A stretch of 64,000 bases of DNA from Ruminococcaceae bacterium UBA1036 (GTDB lineage: Bacteria > Bacillota > Clostridia > Oscillospirales > Acutalibacteraceae): NCBI GenBank assembly GCA_002316805.1, contig DCEF01000024.1, positions 53,917 through 117,916 on the forward strand. Direction: 5' to 3'. Shown here in pieces: positions 32,465 to 41,705 of the stretch (position 1 is its first letter; each line of letters opens with the position of its first letter). The notes beneath the pieces are model-generated. The model was not told the origin of the DNA and made no database searches. It saw only the letters and a list, made by a program, of their open reading frames with translations. Made by a program: the position numbers and the translations under genes.

Positions 32465-33538
32465 TTGCAGCTGAATCACATGATTGATTTGGACCAGCTG
32501 ACGGTGCCGCAGCTTAAAGAACTTATTAACCTTGCAGACTGCATACACAAGAATCCGTGGGCATACCGTGAATCGTGCCGGGGAAAGATTATGGCTACGC
32601 TTTTCTATGAACCTTCTACGCGGACAAAAATGTCTTTCCAGACGGCTATGTACCGTCTCGGGGGCGAAGTGGTAGGATTCGATAATCCTGAAAACACGTC
32701 AGTGTCAAAAGGTGAGAGCCTTAAAGATACTATTACGGTTGTGAGCGGCTATACGGATTTGATTGTTATGCGCAACCCGCATGAGGGTGCTGCCGCTGCT
32801 GCTGCCCTTTATTCTAAAGTACCTATTATCAATGCAGGCGACGGCGGCCATCTGCACCCAAGCCAGACCTTGACGGATCTTGTGACGCTTTATAATGAAA
32901 AAGGGAGGCTTGACCACCTTTGCATTGGGCTGTGCGGTGACTTAAAATACGGCCGCACTGTACATTCGCTCATAAAAGCCATGGCGCAGTTTGAAGGCAA
33001 TTCATTTATCCTGATTTCCACTTCTGAGCTTGCGCTTCCGCAGTATGTGAAAGACGTAATAGATGCAGCGGGCTGCAAATATGAAGAAGCTTTGTCACTT
33101 GAAGAAGCCTTGCCGAAACTTGATGTGCTTTACATGACGCGCATACAGCAGGAACGCTTTGCAAACAGAAAACAGTATGAAGAGCAAAAGAGCATTTATG
33201 TGCTCAATGCCGAGAAACTTGAGGCCGCTAAGCCGGACCTGCGCATACTCCATCCGCTGCCGCGTATCGATGAAATTACCGAAGAGGTCGACCATGACCC
33301 GCGCGCTACTTATTTCCGCCAGACCGTCTACGGAATGTATGCAAGGATGGCGCTTATCCTCACAATCCTTCAAAGCAACAGGATTAAGCCTGATGTGAGC
33401 AGGCTGGGCTCTATATACCCGTACAAATGCAGCAACCCTAACTGCATTACGCAGACTGAGCCTTACTTGCCTCACCTTTTCACAGCGACGGGGGATATGC
33501 TCACATGCTCTTACTGCGATGGTAGGATTCATATTTAA
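32465..33538 (+). CDS. pyrB: Aspartate carbamoyltransferase with a fused PyrI-like zinc ribbon
   Basis: TTG 32465 lies nine bases after GGAG; the in-frame ATG at 32450 would put that ribosome site inside the gene. The 357 residues contain the carbamoyl-phosphate motif FYEPSTRTKMSF, the 80s loop SVSKGESLKDT, HPSQTLTDL and the aspartate-site HPLPR. The catalytic chain is normally about 305 residues. The extra C-terminus has CSNPNC and CSYC, the Cx4C...Cx2C zinc pattern of the PyrI regulatory chain, without PyrI's nucleotide-binding domain. It catalyses the committed pyrimidine step in the cytosol. Feedback by CTP through PyrI is not expected from this architecture. Confidence 0.92.
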   Translation: MQLNHMIDLDQLTVPQLKELINLADCIHKNPWAYRESCRGKIMATLFYEPSTRTKMSFQTAMYRLGGEVVGFDNPENTSVSKGESLKDTITVVSGYTDLIVMRNPHEGAAAAAALYSKVPIINAGDGGHLHPSQTLTDLVTLYNEKGRLDHLCIGLCGDLKYGRTVHSLIKAMAQFEGNSFILISTSELALPQYVKDVIDAAGCKYEEALSLEEALPKLDVLYMTRIQQERFANRKQYEEQKSIYVLNAEKLEAAKPDLRILHPLPRIDEITEEVDHDPRATYFRQTVYGMYARMALILTILQSNRIKPDVSRLGSIYPYKCSNPNCITQTEPYLPHLFTATGDMLTCSYCDGRIHI

Positions 33539-33564
33539 AGACGGTAAATACATGTTATGCCCGT

Positions 33565-33593
33565 TTGCTTTTATAATTGTACTGTGGTATAAT
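33565..33593 (+). promoter_or_regulatory. Putative yebC promoter
   Basis: TTGCTT (33565-33570), a 17-base spacer and TATAAT (33588-33593), 40 bases upstream of the ATG. Confidence 0.55.
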
Positions 33594-33633
33594 TAAAATT
33601 ACGTTATAATGGATTTTAGTGGGAGGATACTTT

Positions 33634-34374
33634 ATGTCAGGCCATTCAAAATGGAATAATATAAAACGGAAAAAAGAGAAAGCAGACGGAGCAAAATCAA
33701 AGGTCTTCACAAAGATAGGCCGTGAACTGTCGGTAGCTGTCAAAGAAGGCGGCGGGGCAGATCCGGAAGCCAATTCACGTCTTAAAGACTGCATCGCGAA
33801 GGCAAAAGCAGCCAATGTGCCAAACGACAATATAGAGCGCATAATAAAACGTGCGGCTGGCGATGGTGATAGCACTAAATATGAAAATATTACTTATGAG
33901 GGTTACGGCCCGAACGGGATAGCAGTAATAGTCGAGACGCTTACAGATAACCGTAACCGTACGGCGGGCGACATACGCCATTATTTTGACAAATTTGGCG
34001 GGAATCTCGGCACTACCGGATGCGTCTCTTATCTGTTTAACCGCAAGGGCGTTCTTGTAATCGAACGCGAAGGCCTTGACGAAGATAAGGTTATGGAAGA
34101 TGCGCTCGAGGTTGGCGCCTCCGATTTTGAAGCCGATGATGACGTTTTCGAGATTTATACGGAGCCTGATGACTTCAGCGGTGTGCTTTCTGATTTAGGA
34201 AAAAAAGGGTACCAGTTTATCACTGCAGAAATTGAAATGGTTCCTGTTTCCTATGTTAAGTTGGATGATGAGGGTCCTGCTTCACGTATGCAGCATCTTC
34301 TTGACGCGCTTGAAGATAATGACGATGTCCAAAACGTGTGGCATAACTGGGATAATTCCGAGGAAGATCAATAA
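33634..34374 (+). CDS. YebC/PmpR family translation/regulatory protein
   Basis: ATG 33634 follows GGGAGG and gives 246 residues beginning MSGHSKWNNIKRKKEKADG, the invariant family start. Three domains are implied by length; the acidic C-terminus (DNDDVQNVWHNWD) is also standard. YebC proteins were annotated as DNA-binding regulators; more recent work links them to relieving ribosome stalling, as for mitochondrial TACO1. It is a single-gene unit with its own promoter, and a terminator lies further downstream at about 34500. Confidence 0.94.
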   Translation: MSGHSKWNNIKRKKEKADGAKSKVFTKIGRELSVAVKEGGGADPEANSRLKDCIAKAKAANVPNDNIERIIKRAAGDGDSTKYENITYEGYGPNGIAVIVETLTDNRNRTAGDIRHYFDKFGGNLGTTGCVSYLFNRKGVLVIEREGLDEDKVMEDALEVGASDFEADDDVFEIYTEPDDFSGVLSDLGKKGYQFITAEIEMVPVSYVKLDDEGPASRMQHLLDALEDNDDVQNVWHNWDNSEEDQ

Positions 34375-34798
34375 AATCAATCCACACGCAGGCTCCAAGA
34401 GCATCTGTATAATTATTAATTTAAAATGGAATTAAACTGCAGATAATGATATATACCAAAATGATTCTTTGAGCACTCTATATTCGATTTGTATAGCATT
34501 ATAAACCCCCTTTAGTATGTGTATCAACATATTAAGAGGGTTTATTTTTATGCTGATTTTAATAATTGCTGCTTAGAATTCCCAGCTGGCTATCATCAAT
34601 GGCACTTTGGAAAAATGCTCACTTAATGTAGCACAATATTCGTATTAAATATATAATTGTAGATAATAAATAGAGAAAGGAGTGTGCAAATAATGTAAAA
34701 TTAAAGGTCTAATACTGTTTGTGAGAAGATAATATGCTCTCACAACTAAAATGGCCGTGGTATCTTCGGGTGAATGATATTTTGAAAGAGGTAGTATT
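34375..34798. other. Intergenic region with terminator and dyad
   Basis: The 424-base gap is AT-rich. It holds the terminator at 34501-34549 and an 8-base dyad, TTGTGAGA (34719-34726) with TCTCACAA (34738-34745), just before the next gene. An AAAGGAG at about 34675 is followed by ATG TAA, which cannot encode anything. No protein-like frame is present. Confidence 0.5.
34501..34549 (+). terminator. Terminator downstream of yebC
   Basis: AAACCC..CTTTA-TATGT pairs with ACATA-TAAG.GGGTTT with small mismatches, followed by TATTTTTA. It is 127 bases after the yebC stop. Confidence 0.75.
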
Positions 34799-35167
34799 GT
34801 GAGTATCAAGAAAAATTTTTATCGGGCACTTTATAAGGATAAGCTGATTTCAATCAGCCACTGCACTGATGAAGAAAATCAGAAATTTGCCAATATGACC
34901 AAGAAAGAACTGCCGGATAATGTTGATGCTGTGCCTAATAATACGCCTAAAGTATTTATGAGATATTCAAAAGGCGGTTTATCTGATGAAGAACTTAAAC
35001 TTTTTACTTTGGAAAAAATTAACAGCAATCTTAAAACTGTAAAAGGATGTATAATCTTCTTTGTTGTCCTTGCTGTTATTAGTGCTGTCTTAACTACTTT
35101 TGGATTAGTCCAGGTAAGCAGCGCTTTGCACAGTGCATTTAGCAACATTCCTCCACTGTTTGGTTAA
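34799..35167 (+). CDS. Small hypothetical membrane protein
   Basis: 122 residues from a GTG start preceded by AGAGGTAG. The first 80 residues are soluble and charged; one transmembrane helix follows at about residues 82-104 (CIIFFVVLAVISAVLTTFGLV), with a short tail ending NIPPLFG. I do not recognise the family. It has a terminator on both sides and an unusual dyad upstream, so it is a stand-alone, possibly regulated unit. The N-terminal part probably stays in the cytosol. Confidence 0.6.
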   Translation: MSIKKNFYRALYKDKLISISHCTDEENQKFANMTKKELPDNVDAVPNNTPKVFMRYSKGGLSDEELKLFTLEKINSNLKTVKGCIIFFVVLAVISAVLTTFGLVQVSSALHSAFSNIPPLFG

Positions 35168-35212
35168 GGCGGCATTCTTATAAAAACAAAAAGCAAATAT
35201 TTTTATTTTTTA

Positions 35213-35240
35213 TAACCCCTGTCATACATGATAGGGGTTA
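35213..35240. terminator. Bidirectional terminator
   Basis: TAACCCCT (35213-35220) pairs perfectly with AGGGGTTA (35233-35240), with partial pairing inside. It lies between convergent genes with T-rich flanks. Confidence 0.75.
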
Positions 35241-35269
35241 TGTTTGGCCATTTTGCCTATGACAAAAAA

Positions 35270-35542
35270 TCAGTTAGCAATTTCAAAAGAACGTTCATCA
35301 GGATTAAGCGGCAGTTCTTTAAAATCTGTATGGTCTATGTTTATGTAAAGGCCATTCTGGATTTTGTCAATCATTGAATCAATTTTTTGCCTTTCGCCCT
35401 GCACTTCCATTGTTACGCTACCGTCGTATTCGTTGCGTACCCATCCAGTGAGGCCAAGAAGCTGTGCGGAGTGGTAAGCCCTGAAACGAAAGCCAACACC
35501 TTGTACAAAACCGGTAAAATGATAGCGCCGTCTTATTTTCAT
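35270..35542 (-). CDS. acyP: Acylphosphatase
   Basis: 90 residues, the normal size. The signature GFVQGVGFRFRAY has the phosphate-binding arginine, and GLTGWVRNEYDGSV has the catalytic asparagine and the second family motif. The small alpha/beta enzyme hydrolyses acyl phosphates such as acetyl- or carbamoyl-phosphate in the cytosol. It is monocistronic on the minus strand. Confidence 0.95.
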   Translation of the reverse strand: MKIRRRYHFTGFVQGVGFRFRAYHSAQLLGLTGWVRNEYDGSVTMEVQGERQKIDSMIDKIQNGLYINIDHTDFKELPLNPDERSFEIAN

Positions 35543-35719
35543 GTAAATTGCCTCTTGTCTATTCTACGTTTTTTAATGTATATTCAATTATAACGCTGAA
35601 GCGCACTAATTTAAAGCAGTTTTAACTTTAACCGGTAAGCCGCCAAGGTAAAATAGATGCCGCGCAGGCTTGATTTTACTGATATTAACATTAATAATAA
35701 AACAGGGAGTTAATAGTAA

Positions 35720-36166
35720 ATGAGTTGGTATTTAAAAAGGTTCAGCGATTTGTCGCTGCCTGAGTTGTACGGTATTCTGCTTCTTCGCAATCAGGTCTTT
35801 GTTGTAGAGCAGAAGTGCCCATATCAGGATATTGACGGCTATGATGCTAACAGTTGGCACCTTTTTGTTGAAGATGAAAATGGAAATATATGTGCCTGCC
35901 TGCGCATTTTAGACAAAGGGCAGACATTTGAAGAAATATCTATCGGGCGGCTTGCAGTGCGCAGGGATAAAAGGGAGCATGGCCTTGCAAGAAAGATGGT
36001 GCAGAAAGCCACTGATTTTGTTATTGGAACATTGCATGGAAACGATATACATATTGAGGCACAGGTTTATATAAAAAATTTTTATGAAAAAATGGGATTT
36101 AAGCCTTGCTCTGATGTCTTTCTGGAAGATGGCATACCGCATATTGAAATGTTTCTGCACAGATGA
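35720..36166 (+). CDS. GNAT N-acetyltransferase, ElaA-like
   Basis: 148 residues. LLLRNQVFVVEQKCPYQDID is the ElaA-type N-terminus and GRLAVRRDKREHGLARKMV is the acetyl-CoA binding motif A; IEAQVYIKNFYEKMGF is motif B. A weak AGGGAGT ribosome site precedes the ATG. The acceptor is unknown for this family. It is an isolated gene flanked by non-coding DNA of about 180 and 210 bases. Confidence 0.92.
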   Translation: MSWYLKRFSDLSLPELYGILLLRNQVFVVEQKCPYQDIDGYDANSWHLFVEDENGNICACLRILDKGQTFEEISIGRLAVRRDKREHGLARKMVQKATDFVIGTLHGNDIHIEAQVYIKNFYEKMGFKPCSDVFLEDGIPHIEMFLHR

Positions 36167-36376
36167 CGGCATTATTCAAAACAGCTGAATGATTTTATGC
36201 AAGCAATATTTTAACGATGGTGAGAAAATTAAAAAATGTAGATATTGCCGCGTTTTCCATTTATTTACGGAATCATAAAAACGTGTGCTGCGATTATAAT
36301 AAACGCGTAAGATATTTGTATCAAATATCTTTTAAGCATAAACAATAAGTGCCGTAAAACCGTGGGGGAAAATGTA

Positions 36377-37213
36377 ATGAAAAAACAGATTATTGTTGAC
36401 AGCTGTGTTGACTTCAACGAAAAAGTGTGTGAAAGGTTGAGTGGCATTCTGCGTATTCCATTTAAAATAAGTATTGGAGGAGAAGAAATAGTTGACAACA
36501 ATGTAGATACATCTACGCTCCTTTCGAAAATGAAGGCAGACATTGGAAAAATTTCAACTTCATGCCCTTCTCCTTATGATTTTTATGAGAAGTTTAAAAA
36601 GGATGCCATTAATTTTGTAGTTACAATATCATCAAAGCTCAGCGGCTCATATCAAAGCGCTGTAGCAGCTAAGCAAATGCTTGAGGATGAAGGCTGTAAA
36701 AATCAGGTATATGTTTTAGACAGCAAAACTGCTTCGGCAGGGCAGAGCCTTGTTGTGCTTAAACTTAATGGCCTGTTGGAACAAGGCTTTGGCAATGAGC
36801 AGATTGTGGATAAGGTAAATGAATATTCTTCAGGTTTGGAAACGCTGTTTCTGCCTAATTCTATTGAGAATCTGGAGCGCAACGGACGTATCAGCGGATG
36901 GAAAGCCAGCGTCAGTAAGGCTTTAAAGATTACCCCTATCCTCGGCGCAAATGGAAACGGCGAAATTGTTATGAAAAGCCGTGCCATAGGTGAAAAACAG
37001 GCCGAAACAAAGCTCATTAACCTTATTGCCTCCACTGCAAAAGATATTGAGAACTCTACCCTTGCTATAACTTTTGTCGACATTAAGGAAAAGGCCGAAA
37101 AAATGCGTGAGGCAATTAGAAACAGCATACCATTTAAAGACATCAAAATTTTCCGCGCAGGCGGGCTGAGCACTGTTTACGCTGACCGTGGCGGGCTTGT
37201 ATTCGCTTATTGA
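36377..37213 (+). CDS. DegV family fatty-acid-binding protein
   Basis: ATG 36377 after GGGGGAA gives 278 residues; the GTG at 36362 would precede the ribosome site. The N-terminus (IIVDSCVDFNEKVC) and STSCPSPYDFYEKFK fit the DegV domain, and ISSKLSGSYQSAVAAKQM is the lipid head-group loop. FLPNSIENLERNGRISGWKA is another conserved block. DegV/FakB proteins carry fatty acids to the kinase FakA for phosphorylation. No fakA lies nearby, so a FakB role is likely but not proven. Confidence 0.9.
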   Translation: MKKQIIVDSCVDFNEKVCERLSGILRIPFKISIGGEEIVDNNVDTSTLLSKMKADIGKISTSCPSPYDFYEKFKKDAINFVVTISSKLSGSYQSAVAAKQMLEDEGCKNQVYVLDSKTASAGQSLVVLKLNGLLEQGFGNEQIVDKVNEYSSGLETLFLPNSIENLERNGRISGWKASVSKALKITPILGANGNGEIVMKSRAIGEKQAETKLINLIASTAKDIENSTLAITFVDIKEKAEKMREAIRNSIPFKDIKIFRAGGLSTVYADRGGLVFAY

Positions 37214-37414
37214 TAAAAATACAAATATTTCGTGATTTTAATTTGCAAGGACCATTTCTGGATTTAAAGGATACGGCTTTTTTCTGTAAAATTTATTTAA
37301 AATGCTGATATTGTGATTAAATAAGAACAGAGCTGAAGCATAATATGGCAGAATAATATAGAAAATTAAGGCTGTGGAAGGCAATTGGCTAAAACGGAAG
37401 TGGGGATAAATTAA

Positions 37415-38665
37415 ATGGTCACGTTTCACGAGCTGCATACACGCCTGGCAAAAGCGTCTGTCAATGGTGATATACCCGATGAACTTAATAAAATTGAGCA
37501 GGAAAAATTCGACCCTCATGATTTGGACTGCCTTTTAAACCCGAAAAGCCATCCGCCCGTTATTCGCATAGGGGAATGCGCATGTTCAGAAAGCGAAAAA
37601 GCTGCATGCGCTGGCAGATGCCTGTTTGATGCATTGTATAAAGACGAGCACGGCAACATGGCTGTGCGTTCTGACATGTGCGTTGGCTGCGCTGAATGTG
37701 TGAGAGGCTGCCGCGCTAAAAAATTAATTGAAAGCAAAGATATCCTACCAACATTTGCTGACATAAACAGCGGTAAATCGCCAGTCTTTGCCATGGTTGC
37801 CCCTGCGTTTGTGAAGCAGTTTGGGGACGATGTGACGCCTGGAAAGTTGCGCACGGCATTTAAATTCCTTGGATTTACAGGAATGGTTGAGGTTGCCCTG
37901 TTTGCCGATATTCTCACGTTAAAAGAAGCGCTGGAGTTTGATAAAAATATTGTAACTGAAAAAGACTTTCAACTCACGAGCTGCTGTTGCCCCATGTGGA
38001 TAGCCATGATACGCAGGGTTTATAAACAGCTTATCCCACATGTGCCGGGCTCTGTGTCGCCAATGGTGGCCTGTGGGCGCTCAATAAAAAAGCTTCATCC
38101 TGACGCCATAACTGTGTTTATAGGCCCGTGTCTCGCAAAGAAAGCGGAAGCACGAGAGAAAGGCCTTGCCGGTGCTGTTGACCATGTGCTGACGTTCCGT
38201 GAAATGCAGAACGTATTTGACTTTGCGGGGATTCATCCGGAAAACTTGCCTGAAGATTTGCGTGACCATTCCTCACGTGCGGGACGCATTTATGCTGGAA
38301 GCGGTGGTGTAAGCGAAGCGGTAAAGAGCACAGTAGAGCGGATAGACCCGCATCGCAAAATAACTGTGCATGCAATACATGCTGACGGTGTGCCTGCTTG
38401 CAAAAAAATGCTGGACGACCTGCTCGCAGGGAGAATTTCGGCTAATTTCATTGAAGGGATGGGATGTGCAGGAGGATGTGTAGGAGGTCCGAAGGCGCTT
38501 ATACCCAAAGAAGAGGGACGGAAAAATGTTGCGGAATACGGTGAAAAGTCTGCCTATAAAACGCCTATAGACAATCCGTATGTCATAGAGCTGCTTCATC
38601 GCCTTGGGTTTGATACAGTAGAAAGCCTTCTTGATGATAGTGATATTTTTACGCGGAATTTCTGA
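37415..38665 (+). CDS. [FeFe]-hydrogenase-like protein with ferredoxin-type cluster
   Basis: 416 residues. The N-terminal region holds cysteine clusters CACSESEKAACAGRC and CVGCAECVRGC, the latter a ferredoxin-type site. The H-cluster domain follows with TSCCCPMW (L1), IGPCLAKKAE (L2) and GMGCAGGCVGGPK (L3), so all four cluster cysteines appear kept, but L1 has an extra cysteine and L3 lacks the GG(G/Q) end of catalytic enzymes. These changes resemble sensory or uncharacterised hydrogenase groups rather than the bidirectional catalytic enzyme. No maturation genes or NADH-binding subunits are nearby. It is monocistronic, probably cytosolic. Confidence 0.85.
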   Translation: MVTFHELHTRLAKASVNGDIPDELNKIEQEKFDPHDLDCLLNPKSHPPVIRIGECACSESEKAACAGRCLFDALYKDEHGNMAVRSDMCVGCAECVRGCRAKKLIESKDILPTFADINSGKSPVFAMVAPAFVKQFGDDVTPGKLRTAFKFLGFTGMVEVALFADILTLKEALEFDKNIVTEKDFQLTSCCCPMWIAMIRRVYKQLIPHVPGSVSPMVACGRSIKKLHPDAITVFIGPCLAKKAEAREKGLAGAVDHVLTFREMQNVFDFAGIHPENLPEDLRDHSSRAGRIYAGSGGVSEAVKSTVERIDPHRKITVHAIHADGVPACKKMLDDLLAGRISANFIEGMGCAGGCVGGPKALIPKEEGRKNVAEYGEKSAYKTPIDNPYVIELLHRLGFDTVESLLDDSDIFTRNF

Positions 38666-38892
38666 ATACCGGTTTTGATTTTTAATTTGATAGTGCAAAA
38701 CGATGGAAGTTCGCATGTGCAATATGTCACGCGGACTTTTTTCTTCGAAATCCCTTAAAATATCCAAAGCCTGAATTTATTTTATTGAAAATAAATTGTT
38801 TGCTTGCTATAATGAAATTTAAAGTTGCCAATGAGCATTTTGGTTTATGGAAATATGACAATACTATTTTGTCTAAATATGGAGGGATTATA

Positions 38893-40692
38893 ATGGGTGA
38901 ACCGGCAAAAATCAAGGCAAGGGATGAAATTTCACCAAATGACAAATGGGCTGTTGAAAAAATATATAAAAACACGGACGAATGGAATACGGACTTTTCT
39001 AAGCTAAAAGAAAACGCAGCGGGGATTCCTGCTTTCCGCGGAAAACTGAGTGATGCTCATAAGCTGCTGGAATTTTTCAAGCTTGATGAAAAAGTTTCAC
39101 GCCGTGCGGAAAAACTTTTTGTATACGCGAACCTGCGCTCGGACGAAGATACTTCGAACTCTGAATTTCTCGGCTTAAAATCAAAAATAAGCGTTTACCT
39201 TTCAGAACTTGAGGCTGCAGAATCATTTTTCATGCCAGAGATCCTTTCATATCCGGAGGGAACTGTGGAAAATGAGATTAAAGCATTGCCGGACTTGGAG
39301 CTTTACCGTTTCCGCCTTGAGCAAATACTACGGCTTAAATCGCACACACTCGACAAAAACAGCGAATCAATCCTGGCTTCGCTTTCAGACTGCCTTGAGG
39401 CTCCGCACAGCGCATATACGCTGCTTTCGAATGCCGATATGGAGTTTCACCCTGTGCATGATGAGAATGGCATGGAAGTTCCGCTTACTGAAAGCAGCTA
39501 TTATGGGTATATTACGTCGAAAGACAGGCGTGTGCGCCGTGAGGCGTTCCAGTCACTGTTTGGAGGGTACAGGCAGTTTAGAAATACGTTCGCGTCGCTG
39601 CTTGTTTCTTCTGTGAAAAGATGTGCAATGAATGCAAAGTTACGCCATTATAAATCATCGCTTGAAAGCTCACTTTTCCCAAATGGAATTCCACTTGGGG
39701 TTTACAGCACTGCGGCAGATGTGGTTGACAAAAACCTAAATTTGTTGCACCGCTATGTTAACATTAAAAAGAAGCTCCTTGGCATTGATACCATTCACAT
39801 GTACGACCTGTATGCACCGCTTGTAGATGTGCCGGACGTTCACATTGAGTTCAGCAAAGCTGTCGATATTGTAAAAGAGGGCCTTGCGCCGCTCGGAAAA
39901 GAATATATTGGCTTGTTTTCTAAAGGAATCAGCGAAGGTTGGGTAGACCGCTACCCTAACAAGGGCAAGCGCTCCGGTGCATACTCTTGGGGATGCTATG
40001 ACACCCAGCCGTATGTGCTGATGAACTATAACTATACTCTTGACGATGTTTCAACGCTTGCACATGAAATGGGCCACTCGCTGCATTCTTACTATTCTAA
40101 GAAAACACAGCCGTATATTTACTCGGATTATGCGATTTTCTGCGCAGAAGTCGCGTCGACGACAAATGAGTCATTGCTTATCCGCCACCTCATTGCAAAT
40201 GAGCAGGACAAAAATAAAAAGCTGTACCTTGTAAATTCGCAGCTTGAACAGATACGCGCTACGGTGTTCCGCCAAATGATGTTTGCGGAGTTTGAGACTT
40301 TCACACATGAACAGACAGAAAAGGGCATACCGCTTACGGCTGATGACCTCTGCAGCTATTGGCATAAACTCAATGTGAGATATTACGGGCCTGAGATGAT
40401 GGTTGATCCGGAAATTGATATTGAATGGGCAAGAATTCCGCATTTTTACCGTGACTTTTATGTTTATCAGTATGCAACGGGGTATGCTGCCGCAAATTCA
40501 TTTGCAGAAAGAATACTTTCAGACGGTGAGAAAGCAGTGGAGCAGTATAAAGGATTCCTCAAAAGCGGCAGCAGCGACTATCCGGTAAATATCCTGCGTA
40601 AAGCTGGTGTGGACATGGCAACTGCGAAACCTATGCAGGACACTATGGCGACATTCAGCAGACTGCTCGATATGCTTGAAAGCGGAGTATAA
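38893..40692 (+). CDS. pepF: Oligoendopeptidase F (M3 metallopeptidase)
   Basis: ATG 38893 after GGAGG gives 599 residues, the family's length; an in-frame upstream ATG at 38785 lies in AT-rich leader. The zinc site is LAHEMGHSLHS (HExxH) near residue 385, with the third ligand in FCAEVASTTNE. The C-terminal part YQYATGYAAANSFAERIL is also conserved. It is a cytosolic enzyme that cuts short peptides. It is followed 40 bases later by an SDR gene. Confidence 0.95.
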   Translation: MGEPAKIKARDEISPNDKWAVEKIYKNTDEWNTDFSKLKENAAGIPAFRGKLSDAHKLLEFFKLDEKVSRRAEKLFVYANLRSDEDTSNSEFLGLKSKISVYLSELEAAESFFMPEILSYPEGTVENEIKALPDLELYRFRLEQILRLKSHTLDKNSESILASLSDCLEAPHSAYTLLSNADMEFHPVHDENGMEVPLTESSYYGYITSKDRRVRREAFQSLFGGYRQFRNTFASLLVSSVKRCAMNAKLRHYKSSLESSLFPNGIPLGVYSTAADVVDKNLNLLHRYVNIKKKLLGIDTIHMYDLYAPLVDVPDVHIEFSKAVDIVKEGLAPLGKEYIGLFSKGISEGWVDRYPNKGKRSGAYSWGCYDTQPYVLMNYNYTLDDVSTLAHEMGHSLHSYYSKKTQPYIYSDYAIFCAEVASTTNESLLIRHLIANEQDKNKKLYLVNSQLEQIRATVFRQMMFAEFETFTHEQTEKGIPLTADDLCSYWHKLNVRYYGPEMMVDPEIDIEWARIPHFYRDFYVYQYATGYAAANSFAERILSDGEKAVEQYKGFLKSGSSDYPVNILRKAGVDMATAKPMQDTMATFSRLLDMLESGV

Positions 40693-40733
40693 CCGGCTCA
40701 CTTATTTAACCATGAAAGGAAGGTGCAGGCTGA

Positions 40734-41504
40734 GTGCATATAGCGGTAGTTACCGGAGCTTCGAGCGGCATTGGGCAGGAATTTGTTAGGCAGATTTCTA
40801 AAAAAGAGTGCCTTGACGGGATTTGGACAGTCGCCCGCAGGCGCGAACGTATGGAAGAGCTTCAGAAACAGGTGGACATTCCTTTAAAGATTCTTCCGTA
40901 TGACTTGACAGACAAGGAAAGCTTCAGAAAAATTTCTGCAATTCTTAAAAGTGAGCAGCCGGATGTGCGTGTTCTTGTCAATGCAGCCGGATTTGGAAAA
41001 ATCGGCAGTTACAGTGATATATCTGTTGCGGACTGCGACGATATGATAGACCTTAACTGCCGTGCTGCTGTAGATATGACGCAGATTGTACTTCCGTACA
41101 TGAAAGAAGGAAGCCGTATCCTTGAGATATGTTCAACTTCGGCATTCCAGCCGTTCCAGTACCTCAACGTATATGCGGCGACAAAGGCGTTCCTTTACAG
41201 GTATAGCAGGGCACTCCGCGTCGAGCTTTTTGGAAGGAAAATAAAAGTCACGGCCGTCTGCCCTTACTGGATTAAGGATACGGAATTTATCGGTACGGCG
41301 CAGAAAACAAGGAACAGCTCCTACATTTGGGGCTTCCCTTTTGCCTCGCGGGAGAAGAGCGTAGTCCGCATGGCTTTGACTGACAGTCGTCTCGGCCTTC
41401 CTGTATCGACTCCCGGAATTGTATGCTTTCTGCACCGGATTGTAGCAAAATTTATTCCGGGCGAGCTTATGATGGGCCTGTGGGAACTAATACGGCATTT
41501 GTAG
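40734..41504 (+). CDS. Short-chain dehydrogenase/reductase
   Basis: 256 residues from GTG 40734 after AAGGAAGGTG. The Rossmann motif VVTGASSGIGQEF, NAAGFG, the catalytic serine region CSTSAFQPF and the YAATKAF active-site tyrosine-lysine are all present. It resembles SDRs of the fatty-acyl or YqjQ type, with a C-terminal amphipathic end that may touch the membrane. NADP use is suggested by the basic ARRRER after strand two. Substrate unknown. Confidence 0.88.
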   Translation: MHIAVVTGASSGIGQEFVRQISKKECLDGIWTVARRRERMEELQKQVDIPLKILPYDLTDKESFRKISAILKSEQPDVRVLVNAAGFGKIGSYSDISVADCDDMIDLNCRAAVDMTQIVLPYMKEGSRILEICSTSAFQPFQYLNVYAATKAFLYRYSRALRVELFGRKIKVTAVCPYWIKDTEFIGTAQKTRNSSYIWGFPFASREKSVVRMALTDSRLGLPVSTPGIVCFLHRIVAKFIPGELMMGLWELIRHL

Positions 41505-41585
41505 ATACGCTGTAAAAGCATAACTGAGGTTTTGGCCTTTCGGTTTGAGGTATAATGCTGAAAATGCTTTTAATTTAAAAATCTG

Positions 41586-41614
41586 TTGCATTAAAAAAAC
41601 GGTTGTGATAAAAT
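41586..41614 (+). promoter_or_regulatory. Putative rplS operon promoter
   Basis: TTGCAT (41586-41591), a 17-base spacer and TAAAAT (41609-41614). It leaves a leader of about 120 bases that contains the structured element below. Confidence 0.6.
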
Positions 41615-41640
41615 AAAAAGAGCTTGAGTAATTTTATCCG

Positions 41641-41705
41641 CTGGCACTGCCAGTGAGGGCCATGCCTAATTTCCACGGCATGGAGGGGGTATTCCTCTGC
41701 AATAA
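41641..41705 (+). ncRNA. Structured leader of rplS (candidate L19 leader)
   Basis: Between promoter and rplS, CTGG/CCAG (41641-41653), CCATGCC/GGCATGG (41660-41666 with 41677-41683) and an outer GAGG/CCTC pairing (41655-41658 with 41694-41697) can form a compact fold. Ribosomal protein L19 leaders are known in Firmicutes and bind the protein for feedback; this match is by position and structure only. Confidence 0.45.

Noticed and set aside
34675..34698. Strong ribosome site followed by ATG TAA
   Set aside because: The frame has one codon. It could be a chance match or a dead start and cannot be called a gene.
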